DNA from: Planctomycetes bacterium syqfu
GTDB taxonomy: Bacteria > Planctomycetota > Phycisphaerae > Phycisphaerales > Phycisphaeraceae
Length of the DNA: 64,000 nt
NCBI GenBank assembly: GCA_020974905.1
Contig: CP087563.1
Coordinates: 6,138,001 to 6,202,000, forward strand
Direction of reading: 5' to 3'
Under the pieces are notes generated by a model. That model saw only the letters and a program-made list of their open reading frames with translations, ran no database searches and was not told the DNA's origin. The position numbers and the translations under genes were made by a program. Positions 52,048 to 60,520 of this stretch are shown in pieces (within the stretch, counting starts at the first letter, position 1; the number at the start of each line of letters is the position of its first letter).

Positions 52048-53685
52048 TTGATATTTGGCCGTAAGAAATCTGCGAATCCCACGGACGATCCCAAGTCGGA
52101 CGATCAACAAACGCCCGAAAAGGATGAACAGGCAGCAGAATCCGGGGAAGAAACGGCTGCTTCGTCTGATGACAAGAAAAAGGGCAAACTCGGTCGCAAG
52201 GCCGGCGCCAAAGCGGACAAGTCTGAAAAGAAAGATGCGATCAAACGTGATCAGACCAAGGCCATGACGTTCTTTCGTCATGCCTCCACCGTTGCCGAAG
52301 CACGTAACTACGACTATTCCATTCAGCTTTATCTCGACGGACTCAGTCACGATCCGGACAACATGAACAAGCACGAGGCGCTTCGCGAAGTGGCGCTGCG
52401 TCGCAAAGTTGCTGGTGGCAAGCCTGCCAAAATGTTCGACCGCTGGAAAGGTCGTGGCAAGGACAAGGTCGAAAAAGCGCTCCAATCCGAATATCTCTGG
52501 TCCAAGAATCCGTTGAACTTCAATGCTGCCGTCACCGTCATGGAACGCTGTGTCGAAGCCTTTGAAGATCAGGACGAATACAACATGGGCGAAGTGGCCT
52601 ACTGGATTGGTATTCTCCTGCTCGAAAAAAGTGAGATGGATAAGCAGCTTAACAAAGCAGACCTGCTTAAACTCACCGATCTCTTTGAACGCATTGATGC
52701 CTACCACCAGGCCGTCAATGCCTGTCGCTGGGCATTGGAACTGGACCGTGATGACTACGATCTGGAAAGTCGCCTCAAGGACTTGCAAGCTGAAGAGACC
52801 ATGATCGATTCTGGTTATGGGGCGCAGATCGAAACTGCGGAAGTCGACTTCAAGAAGACCGTCCGCGACATGTCCAAGCAACAGGAACTCGATCAGGAAA
52901 ACCAACTCGGCAAAACCGAGCAGGCCATCGAGGACATCATCAATCGCAGTCGTGCAGCCTTTGAAGCCAATCCCGATGACATGGTGCTGCGTGAAAAACT
53001 CGTCAAGGCATTGCTCGATAAGCGCGATGACACGGCTGAGAACGAAGCCATCAAACTCCTGGAAGAAGCCTACGCCAACACGCAGGACTTCAAGTACAAG
53101 CGTCAGGTCGTTGAGATTCAGCTGCGCAAAATTGATCGTATCATCAAGAAGCTCAAGGCTGCGGTTCTCAAGGACAACAAGAATGAAGAGTTGATTCAGA
53201 AGTACAAGCTGGCCATCCGTCAGAAGGTGAAGATGGAGATCAACCTCTACACCGAATGCACCAAGCAGTATCCGACGGACCGTAAGTGGAAGTACGATCT
53301 GGGGCGTGTGCTCTTCTCCGTCAAGCAGTATGACAAAGCAGTCGAACAACTCCAACAGGCTGTCTCCGACGCCAAGTACCGTGTGCAGTCACTGTTGCTG
53401 CTTGGCCAGAGTTACCTGGCTCAGGATTGGTTTGACGAAGCCATCGACACCCTGGAGAGAGCTGTCGAAGCACACAAGTCAACAAACGACAAGATGGCTT
53501 TGGAGATTCGCTATCACTGGATGATCGCACTGGAGAAATTGGCTATCGATAATAAAGATGTCGAACGTGCCAAGGAAGCACAGAAGATTGCCTCCGAAAT
53601 TCTCCAGACCGATATCAACTTCAAGGACATCCGTCAGCACATGGAACGCATCCGTGGCCTGGTCAAGGAACTGGCAGCGTCGTGA
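52048..53685 (+). CDS. Tetratricopeptide-repeat protein
   Basis: A 545-residue cytoplasmic protein beginning IFGRKKS, with a long low-complexity Glu/Lys/Asp-rich N-terminal part (residues about 5-75) and TPR-like helices thereafter, including RKWKYDLGRVLFSVKQYDKAVEQLQQAVSDAKY and LGQSYLAQDWFDEAIDTLERAVEAHK. A TTG at 52048 with AGAGGTG upstream is the most likely start. TPRs mediate protein-protein contacts; no partner is evident. Confidence 0.75.
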   Translation: MIFGRKKSANPTDDPKSDDQQTPEKDEQAAESGEETAASSDDKKKGKLGRKAGAKADKSEKKDAIKRDQTKAMTFFRHASTVAEARNYDYSIQLYLDGLSHDPDNMNKHEALREVALRRKVAGGKPAKMFDRWKGRGKDKVEKALQSEYLWSKNPLNFNAAVTVMERCVEAFEDQDEYNMGEVAYWIGILLLEKSEMDKQLNKADLLKLTDLFERIDAYHQAVNACRWALELDRDDYDLESRLKDLQAEETMIDSGYGAQIETAEVDFKKTVRDMSKQQELDQENQLGKTEQAIEDIINRSRAAFEANPDDMVLREKLVKALLDKRDDTAENEAIKLLEEAYANTQDFKYKRQVVEIQLRKIDRIIKKLKAAVLKDNKNEELIQKYKLAIRQKVKMEINLYTECTKQYPTDRKWKYDLGRVLFSVKQYDKAVEQLQQAVSDAKYRVQSLLLLGQSYLAQDWFDEAIDTLERAVEAHKSTNDKMALEIRYHWMIALEKLAIDNKDVERAKEAQKIASEILQTDINFKDIRQHMERIRGLVKELAAS

Positions 53686-53741
53686 TCCCTTGGCTGATGT
53701 TACGAAATTTCAATTAACCATCTAAACTCAGGTGCCATCGC

Positions 53742-54473
53742 ATGCCCACGGTCGCCGTCATTCCTGCCCGTTATCAGTCCTCTCGTTTTCCCGGCAAACC
53801 CCTGGCTGACGAAACCGGTAAGCCACTGATTCAGCACGTCGTTGAACAGGTCCGCAAAGCGCGTCTCATTGATCAGATCATTGTCGCCACCGATGACCAG
53901 CGGATTTACGATGCTGTGGCCGCATTCGGTGGTGAAGTCATGATGACCAGCACGGATCACCCCAACGGCACATCGCGCATCGCCGAAGTCGCAGCCAATC
54001 TGCCTGCCGATGTCGATCTGATCGTCAACGTGCAGGGCGATGAGCCGGACATCGAACCGGAAGTGATCGATCAACTCGTTGCCGGTCTGCGTGCCGACGT
54101 TCAAGCCCCGATGGCAACACTCGCGTCACCTTTTGCTGATGACGAAGATCCAGCCAATCCCAATATTGTCAAACTCGTCGTCAGTCAGACCAACCGCGCG
54201 TTGTACTTTTCGCGGTCACTGATTCCGTTTGACCGGGATGACAAGGGCTTTACACCCCTGAAGCATCCGGGGCTCTATGCTTTTCGTCGTGCGTTTCTGC
54301 TCAAGTATCCCAAGCTCACCGCGACGCCTTTGGAGCAGTTGGAAAAGCTCGAACAGTTGCGTGTCCTTGAGCATGGTTATCCCATCGCCATCGTCAAGAC
54401 CGTCTGTCATCATCATGGCATTGACACGCCAGAGCAGTATGCCGCCTTTGTCGCGCGTCATCAACAGGACTGA
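53742..54473 (+). CDS. kdsB: 3-deoxy-manno-octulosonate cytidylyltransferase
   Basis: A 243-residue enzyme that makes CMP-Kdo for lipopolysaccharide. The nucleotide motif VIPARYQSSRFPGKPLAD, VATDDQRIYDAV, NVQGDEPDIEPEVIDQL and the KHPGLYAFRRAFLLKY stretch are all typical. Together with DapB and the AmpG group it points to a conventional diderm envelope. It is preceded by a 56-bp gap from the TPR gene. Confidence 0.97.
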   Translation: MPTVAVIPARYQSSRFPGKPLADETGKPLIQHVVEQVRKARLIDQIIVATDDQRIYDAVAAFGGEVMMTSTDHPNGTSRIAEVAANLPADVDLIVNVQGDEPDIEPEVIDQLVAGLRADVQAPMATLASPFADDEDPANPNIVKLVVSQTNRALYFSRSLIPFDRDDKGFTPLKHPGLYAFRRAFLLKYPKLTATPLEQLEKLEQLRVLEHGYPIAIVKTVCHHHGIDTPEQYAAFVARHQQD

Positions 54474-54752
54474 TCAGCCAACCCCATCTCGTTTGGAACA
54501 AAAGACGGCTTGTTTTAAGTCTATTTCGTCTTTTTGCAGATCCAATGGAACATTGACGAAACCGATGCGTCTAATGATACTGGTAGCATCAGTTTGGCTA
54601 AAACCTCGCCAACGAAACTGGTGTTGAGAAAGCGTCCAGCAAGTTTACCTCATGTTGTTGGATGATGAGTCTGGCATTGGCTCTGACCCGCATGCTCCCT
54701 TGTGTGATGCCCTGCGTAACGCAGACATGGGACGAAAAAAGAGATTGGATTC

Positions 54753-57700
54753 ATGTTCGATCACCTGACCGGAACCCGCCGTTCTTCGTTTGGTTTGCGA
54801 CTTTTGTTTTGTCTTCTTGCCACTCTGGCAGTCCTGCCAACATCCATTGTTTATGCCGATGCGACCGACGATCTGATCAAGAAACAGATGTCTGCATTTG
54901 ATGAGAAGGTCATGGATGGCAACCCACAAGCCGCCATGGCTATCTTCCAGAAGATGCTGGATAAATACCGCAACCATGCTTCCATGCTAGCCTGGCAGGG
55001 GCGCGTCGCTTTGATGCAGCGCAACGGACCTGCTGCCATGGAAGCGCTGAATCGCGCGCTGCAGCTTAAACCGGATCATCCCGTGGCCAACGCCGTGATG
55101 GCATCGCTTGAATTTCAAACCGGTAAACAACAGCAGGCCATCCAACGCATCGAAAAGGCGTTGGCAAAAAATCCTGATTCACCAGACCTGTTGCAACTCT
55201 CCGCCGAATTGAAAATGCAACAGATGCAAAGTCCCGAAGCTTTGAAAATCTGGCAAAAGATTGCAGACAACAAAGACAACACCGACATGCAACGCGCCAA
55301 TGCTTACTCAAAGGTCGGTGAACTGGAGATGCAGGCCGGCCAACACGCTGCCGCCGCCACTGCATTGGGTAAAGCCCTGGAACATCGCTGGCATCCCAAT
55401 GTCGCCATGGCACACATCCAGATGCTCCACAAGTCCGGCGCGGGGCAAGAGGCCGTCACAGCCATTGCAGAATTTAAAAAGAAACTCAACGATGACCCAC
55501 GTCTGGCGCAGGTCAAAGCACAAGCCCTAAAACAACTCAGTCCCATCGAAAGCGATCTGGTTTTTTACACCTTGGAAACCGACCTCAAAGCGGACAAGTT
55601 CAATGCCTATCTTTTCGACCATAAAGCCAAACGCATCCGTAAGTCGTTGGAAGGTAAAACTGATAAGGCCAGTAAAGAAAAGTTGACTAAGGTTGATGCG
55701 TTGATTCTTGATGGTCTGATGCGTGATCTCAAAGAAACGTTCGGAAGAGAGAGTGTCAGCAGTTCGTGGGTCAAAAAGAAAGCCGGACAAGTCAAGGAAC
55801 AGGCTGCCAAGGTCTCCGGCGATAAAGCGACGAATGCCATCGACTTTGCCAATCAAGTCATTGCTGATGTCGAAAGTAAAGACAACGCGCAAATCGAAAG
55901 TGCGTTGGCGTTGGCGAAATCCGGTTGGTCTCTTCAGGACTTTGCATACCCCGATGATGATCAGAAGAAAGTCCTGGAAGACAAGGGCTTGCCAATTCTC
56001 AAAGCTTCCTATGGCCCGCTCGGTGAAGCCTTGGAGCAATATTACGCAGCCAAACAGTCACAACGCCAGGCACCTGCATATGAAGAACTCGCCAGGCAGT
56101 TCATCGACAACCCTACGGACGCAGCGATTCAAACCAAGTTGGCCAATGCGTTTTATGAGCATGCCCGCAAGATCGATGCGACCGGTGATGACGGATATGA
56201 CAAGGTTTTGCCCCCACTGGTCTGGGCCAAGATACCTGGAAAGACCACGTCACCCAACTGGGATAAAACCATCCAGGAACGCTATGACAATGCCTTTACG
56301 CTCTGGAACAACTACAAGGTCAACGATCGACTTGAAGCCAGACGATGGGATGATTTGCTTGCAGGCTATGATCGTATCATTGAAGTTTATCCTCTGCATG
56401 GCGCGTTGATCGGTCGGGCCAAAGTGCATTATTACGCAGGCAATGACAAACAGGCCTTCGAGGATATGGCAGCCTCCGTCGCGGTCAAAGCCTGGGAGTA
56501 TCGCCACACCTTTTACCGAACGACTTACCGCAATGCCTGGGTTGTCAATGGTGTGCAATCTGTTCTGGAACTTCATGATGTGTTGGCAGGTACAGGCTCT
56601 TCCACCCAGCCGTACCCGACCTTACCCACCGTTGAAATGACCAGGATCATTCGCGACAAGAAGTGGGGCGACATCGGACCTTACCTGGTCATGGAGCACA
56701 AAAAGGACTCATTTGCCAAAGACCTGATTGATGACATGAAGTTTGGTCCCAAGCTTAACCGCGTTGAAATACTCAATGCACTGGCTCGGGAATGGAACGA
56801 GGCTTCCGAGGATCAAGCCAAACGAGACCAAATTGTCGAGCAGGCCAAGGTGCTTAAATCCCATGGTCATCCGAGCTTTGGCATCCTTGAAATTAAGAAG
56901 GAAATGTCAGATGAAGAGAAAATCAAAATCCTTGAAGGTATCGTGCGTAACACCGAACTGGGCGGTGCATATGAACCGTTGATTCATTTTCTCCTGGCAT
57001 CAATTTACGAAAAGCAGGGCGACATTGAAAAAGCCAAGTTACAGTACAACGCCGGTGCAGAAGGATGGAATGTCGATCAACTCAAGATCAAAATGCAAAT
57101 CGTGTGTGCCCAGAAGCGTGATCAACTCGAAGGTGAAGTCGAGAGCAAAGAACTCTTTGATCGTTATGTCGCCTATCAGGAAGACTTCAAGAAACGATCA
57201 ACGGAATTTAAAAACGACACACTGGAACTGTATCGCTGGGAATGCGTGCTCAACCGACTGCTTGCTTTAAAAGCCAACACCACATGGGCATTACACAAGC
57301 GGCATAATATCCGCACCAAACTCACATTTTACAAAGGCGCAATCGCTGATCTGAAGTATGTCCAGGAAAAAGATGACAAGGCCAAGAAGGATGTCATCGC
57401 TGCGTTACTCGGGTTTAACTACATGAAAATGGGCGATTACGAAAACGCCATCGCCGAGTACTCCAAAGCCATCGGCTTGGGCTACAACAAGACCTGGGCT
57501 TTCATCGACCGTGGTGAACTCTACCGTTCTGCGGGTAAAGCCAAAGAAGCAGTAGAAGACTTTACCAAGGTGTTGGAGATCGACCCGGATAATGACAAAG
57601 CGCTCGAGGAACGTGCAGACTTGTATGAATGGTATCTCAAGGATAACAAGGCAGCCCTGGCGGACCTACAAAAGCAACGCAGTGTCCGCATCTCCAAACG

Positions 57701-57827
57701 AGCCAAACTCAAAACCAAAGATCCGTTGGCAGAGTACATGCTTGATACCAACGTGATTGATTTTCGGATCGCCAATTTGAAAGCAAAAATTGCCAGAGGC
57801 AATCTGGATAAGATGTTCGGCAACTAA
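54753..57827 (+). CDS. Large secreted TPR protein 1
   Basis: A 1024-residue exported protein. A signal peptide (about residues 12-36) is followed by TPR arrays, clearest in residues 40-190 and at the end (YMKMGDYENAIAEYSKAIGLGYNKTWAFIDRGELYRSAGKAKEAVEDFTKVLEID). The middle part lacks simple repeats but shares blocks with the next gene, for example LALAKSGWSLQDFAYPDDD and GRAKVHYYAGNDKQAFEDMAASVA. It has no enzymatic motif. It is likely an extracytoplasmic scaffold. Confidence 0.8.
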   Translation: MFDHLTGTRRSSFGLRLLFCLLATLAVLPTSIVYADATDDLIKKQMSAFDEKVMDGNPQAAMAIFQKMLDKYRNHASMLAWQGRVALMQRNGPAAMEALNRALQLKPDHPVANAVMASLEFQTGKQQQAIQRIEKALAKNPDSPDLLQLSAELKMQQMQSPEALKIWQKIADNKDNTDMQRANAYSKVGELEMQAGQHAAAATALGKALEHRWHPNVAMAHIQMLHKSGAGQEAVTAIAEFKKKLNDDPRLAQVKAQALKQLSPIESDLVFYTLETDLKADKFNAYLFDHKAKRIRKSLEGKTDKASKEKLTKVDALILDGLMRDLKETFGRESVSSSWVKKKAGQVKEQAAKVSGDKATNAIDFANQVIADVESKDNAQIESALALAKSGWSLQDFAYPDDDQKKVLEDKGLPILKASYGPLGEALEQYYAAKQSQRQAPAYEELARQFIDNPTDAAIQTKLANAFYEHARKIDATGDDGYDKVLPPLVWAKIPGKTTSPNWDKTIQERYDNAFTLWNNYKVNDRLEARRWDDLLAGYDRIIEVYPLHGALIGRAKVHYYAGNDKQAFEDMAASVAVKAWEYRHTFYRTTYRNAWVVNGVQSVLELHDVLAGTGSSTQPYPTLPTVEMTRIIRDKKWGDIGPYLVMEHKKDSFAKDLIDDMKFGPKLNRVEILNALAREWNEASEDQAKRDQIVEQAKVLKSHGHPSFGILEIKKEMSDEEKIKILEGIVRNTELGGAYEPLIHFLLASIYEKQGDIEKAKLQYNAGAEGWNVDQLKIKMQIVCAQKRDQLEGEVESKELFDRYVAYQEDFKKRSTEFKNDTLELYRWECVLNRLLALKANTTWALHKRHNIRTKLTFYKGAIADLKYVQEKDDKAKKDVIAALLGFNYMKMGDYENAIAEYSKAIGLGYNKTWAFIDRGELYRSAGKAKEAVEDFTKVLEIDPDNDKALEERADLYEWYLKDNKAALADLQKQRSVRISKRAKLKTKDPLAEYMLDTNVIDFRIANLKAKIARGNLDKMFGN

Positions 57828-57856
57828 GTGGCTTCAATGTTTTTTGAAAGAATTTT

Positions 57857-60280
57857 ATGGCAAACGTGACAATTTGTTTTTGTGACACCGTAAAGTCAAT
57901 CCGGTCTTTATTGGCTGTGTTGATCACCTGTTTTTCACTCGGTGTGGTGGGGGGAACGGTCAATGCCTCGGAGGATGTGCGAAGAAACCAGATCATCGAA
58001 AAGCTCGATGCCATGGCTAAGGTAATCAAGCCCGATCCGGTCAAAGGTGCATACGAGAAGGAGTTTGCTGAGCTTGATGATATGCTCGCTTCAGACCGTT
58101 TGAATTACACGCAAATTCAGGGCAAGATTTCTGAGCTCAATCAATTCATCGATAAAACCGCAGGCTACAAAGACGAACCCATGCATGCGCTGGATCTCCG
58201 ACGGATGCTGCTTGAAATTGGGCTGGTCAAGCAGGGACGCGAAAAAGGCGAAACGACACTCTCTTGGCAAAAGTCGCGCATTACCTTCACCGCCAGACAG
58301 CTGCTTAAAAAGTATCCAGCGAAATGGACCGCTGAATTCACCAGGCAGCTTGATGCATATGAAGCCATGTTTGATGCATTTGCCAAGCAGGATGTTCAAG
58401 AAGCTTTGGCCATGGCAAAGTCCGGCTGGACACTGGCGCAATTTGAGTTTCCCGATCATATTGAACGTGAGAAGCTAAAGGCAAAAGATCTTTATCCTGT
58501 CAGCGACAATCGTGAAATCAAAGCTGCTCTGAAAACCTATTACCAGTCGATCCAAGACACACGCAAGGCGCCCGAATTTGAAAAAGATTTGATTGCGCTG
58601 ATAGCGAATCCTGATAACAAAGCGCTTTACAGCAAGATTGCATTGGGCCTTCATAAACATCTCAAAACCCTTGATCTCTCGGATAAGAGCAAAATCACGC
58701 CGGAGATGATCATCCCGGATTTGATTTGGACCCAAGCCCCCAAGCAAGGCAACTCTGTCCCATTGACAGAGGATCAATCCAATCGCATGGATTTGGCTTA
58801 TTACCTTTTTTCAACGGGCAGTGCTATTGAAGCCAGGAAAGATATGCGTTGGGATGACGCGCTGCGACGGTTGGATTTGGCGATTCAACAGTATCCCTAT
58901 CAGGCTGCACTGGTGCATCGAGCCTATGTTCACTTGTTCAAAGGTGACCAGAAAAAAGCCTTCCAGGACATGGCGGTGAGTGTGGCGATGTCAGCTTACT
59001 CACATTCGCGGACATTTAATAAGCGGATGGCAACGCGCAATGATTGGTATGTCAATGGTCTGCCATTGGTGTTGGTGCTTGCTGATGTGGCTTACGATTA
59101 TTATCACGACGATGGTCCGTTTCCTTCGGCGCCGATGATCGATGCACTGGAACATCTTCGTGGCAAACGTTGGCTCAATGTTGCAGAGTATGTAGGGACA
59201 CATTTGAAAGGTCACAACGCTGGTTGGTCACCCGATGCGCACCTTGCCAACCAGTTGCGGTATAACGAGACCATCAAAGGCAAGATGCTCGACGCATTGG
59301 CTGATGCGATGGATACCCCGCAGCACAAGATACACAAAGAGACTTTTCTCAAGTGGGCGGAGGATATGTATCCTGCCAATCATCCAACCTTTGAGTTAAT
59401 CAAGATTCGCGCTGAAGGTGGGGATCAATTTGAAAGCCGCCTTCAACGCCTGCTGAATTGGATTGCCTTCGACGCTATGTACGATCCTGAGGCCAATGTT
59501 GAGTATGCAAAAATACTGGAAAAGCAAGGCAAGATTGATGATGCCTTGCTGCATTACAATGTTGCCAGTCACGCCAAACCCTTGGCCGAATTAAAGGGGA
59601 TCCAGAAGATCGCTGCTGAAAATCGAAACCGTCTTGAGGGCTCATCGGATAAGAAAGCGATTGCTGATCGCTATCTCAAGCTGGTTGGTTATGTTCAGAA
59701 TAAAGCCAAAGATCATCAAACCAAATACATCGGCAATGCCCAGTTGGTCATGATGATCAGTCGTCTCGAAAAGCAGATTGTTCTCAACGATACTGCCTAT
59801 GCGATACGCTCTGATGCATATCGTACGTTGAAGCAATATCAGTTGGCGGTTGATGATCTTGAGCGTATTCTGAAGTCTGGCAAACATCGTCAACCGGGTA
59901 AACTCCGGGGCCTGATGGGCATGAGCTATAATGAGGCAGGTCTGTGGACCGAATCGATCTCCGTCTTAACCGATGCGATTGGAAATGAAGGGCAACCCGA
60001 TTGGATTTATTTTTACCTGGCAGATTCGCATCGCCAGCAGGGGAACATGGAACAGGCTGTCAAATATTACACCAAGATGCTTGAATATGATCCGGATGAA
60101 TTGCGAACCTTGGATGAGCGTTCGAAAATTTATCAATACGTGATGCATGACACGGAAAAAGCGTTGGCAGATCTTGAGAAATACAAAGCCATCCAGCTTA
60201 AGCGCAATCCCAAATACAAGAGTACGCAACTTGATATTCGGCTTTACAATCTCAAGCGTGATCGTGTATTCAAAAAATGA
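57857..60280 (+). CDS. Large secreted TPR protein 2, tandem paralogue
   Basis: An 807-residue exported protein with a signal at about residues 14-37. It aligns block by block with the preceding 1024-residue protein (AMAKSGWTLAQFEFPD, HRAYVHLFKGDQKKAFQDMAVSVA, TRNDWYVNGLPLVLVLADV), and ends in TPR motifs (KYYTKMLEYDPDELRTLDERSKIYQ). It is shorter, lacking some N-terminal TPRs. The 29-bp gap with an AGAATT-type ribosome site suggests one transcript. A gene duplication is the simplest origin. Confidence 0.8.
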   Translation: MANVTICFCDTVKSIRSLLAVLITCFSLGVVGGTVNASEDVRRNQIIEKLDAMAKVIKPDPVKGAYEKEFAELDDMLASDRLNYTQIQGKISELNQFIDKTAGYKDEPMHALDLRRMLLEIGLVKQGREKGETTLSWQKSRITFTARQLLKKYPAKWTAEFTRQLDAYEAMFDAFAKQDVQEALAMAKSGWTLAQFEFPDHIEREKLKAKDLYPVSDNREIKAALKTYYQSIQDTRKAPEFEKDLIALIANPDNKALYSKIALGLHKHLKTLDLSDKSKITPEMIIPDLIWTQAPKQGNSVPLTEDQSNRMDLAYYLFSTGSAIEARKDMRWDDALRRLDLAIQQYPYQAALVHRAYVHLFKGDQKKAFQDMAVSVAMSAYSHSRTFNKRMATRNDWYVNGLPLVLVLADVAYDYYHDDGPFPSAPMIDALEHLRGKRWLNVAEYVGTHLKGHNAGWSPDAHLANQLRYNETIKGKMLDALADAMDTPQHKIHKETFLKWAEDMYPANHPTFELIKIRAEGGDQFESRLQRLLNWIAFDAMYDPEANVEYAKILEKQGKIDDALLHYNVASHAKPLAELKGIQKIAAENRNRLEGSSDKKAIADRYLKLVGYVQNKAKDHQTKYIGNAQLVMMISRLEKQIVLNDTAYAIRSDAYRTLKQYQLAVDDLERILKSGKHRQPGKLRGLMGMSYNEAGLWTESISVLTDAIGNEGQPDWIYFYLADSHRQQGNMEQAVKYYTKMLEYDPDELRTLDERSKIYQYVMHDTEKALADLEKYKAIQLKRNPKYKSTQLDIRLYNLKRDRVFKK

Positions 60281-60302
60281 TCGCCTGGACAATCAACCCA
60301 TA

Positions 60303-60337
60303 AAAAAACGGCAAGCCGTCAAAGCTTGCCGTTTTTT
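60303..60337 (+). terminator. Rho-independent terminator
   Basis: AAAAAACGGCAAGC pairs with GCTTGCCGTTTTTT over 14 bp around a 7-nt loop, right after the second TPR gene. It terminates the tandem pair and can also work from the minus strand. Confidence 0.93.
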
Positions 60338-60391
60338 ATTGGGATGGTTTTATGCCAACGATTGTAACTCGCATAAACAATCGCCCACTTC

Positions 60392-60477
60392 CGTCACCCC
60401 CGCGCAGGCGGGAGTCCAGTGGAATTTACAAGCGTCAACTGCATGCCACTGGATTCCCGTCTGCGCGGGAATGACGA
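60392..60477. repeat. Dispersed palindromic repeat, copy 2
   Basis: Second copy of the GTCACCCCCGCGCAGGCGGG ... CCCGTCTGCGCGGGAATGAC element (see 1565-1650). The arms match copy 1 almost exactly. It lies between the terminator of the TPR genes and the 3' end of the oxidoreductase fusion gene. Confidence 0.8.
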
Positions 60478-60520
60478 ATCGAATATCAATTTGGCGATGA
60501 ATGACGCGAATGGCTCAAGT

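Noticed and set aside
51916-53355. Long minus-strand open frame opposite the TPR gene.
   Set aside because: Leucine/phenylalanine-rich translation is a mirror of the Lys/Glu-rich TPR gene, with no motifs.
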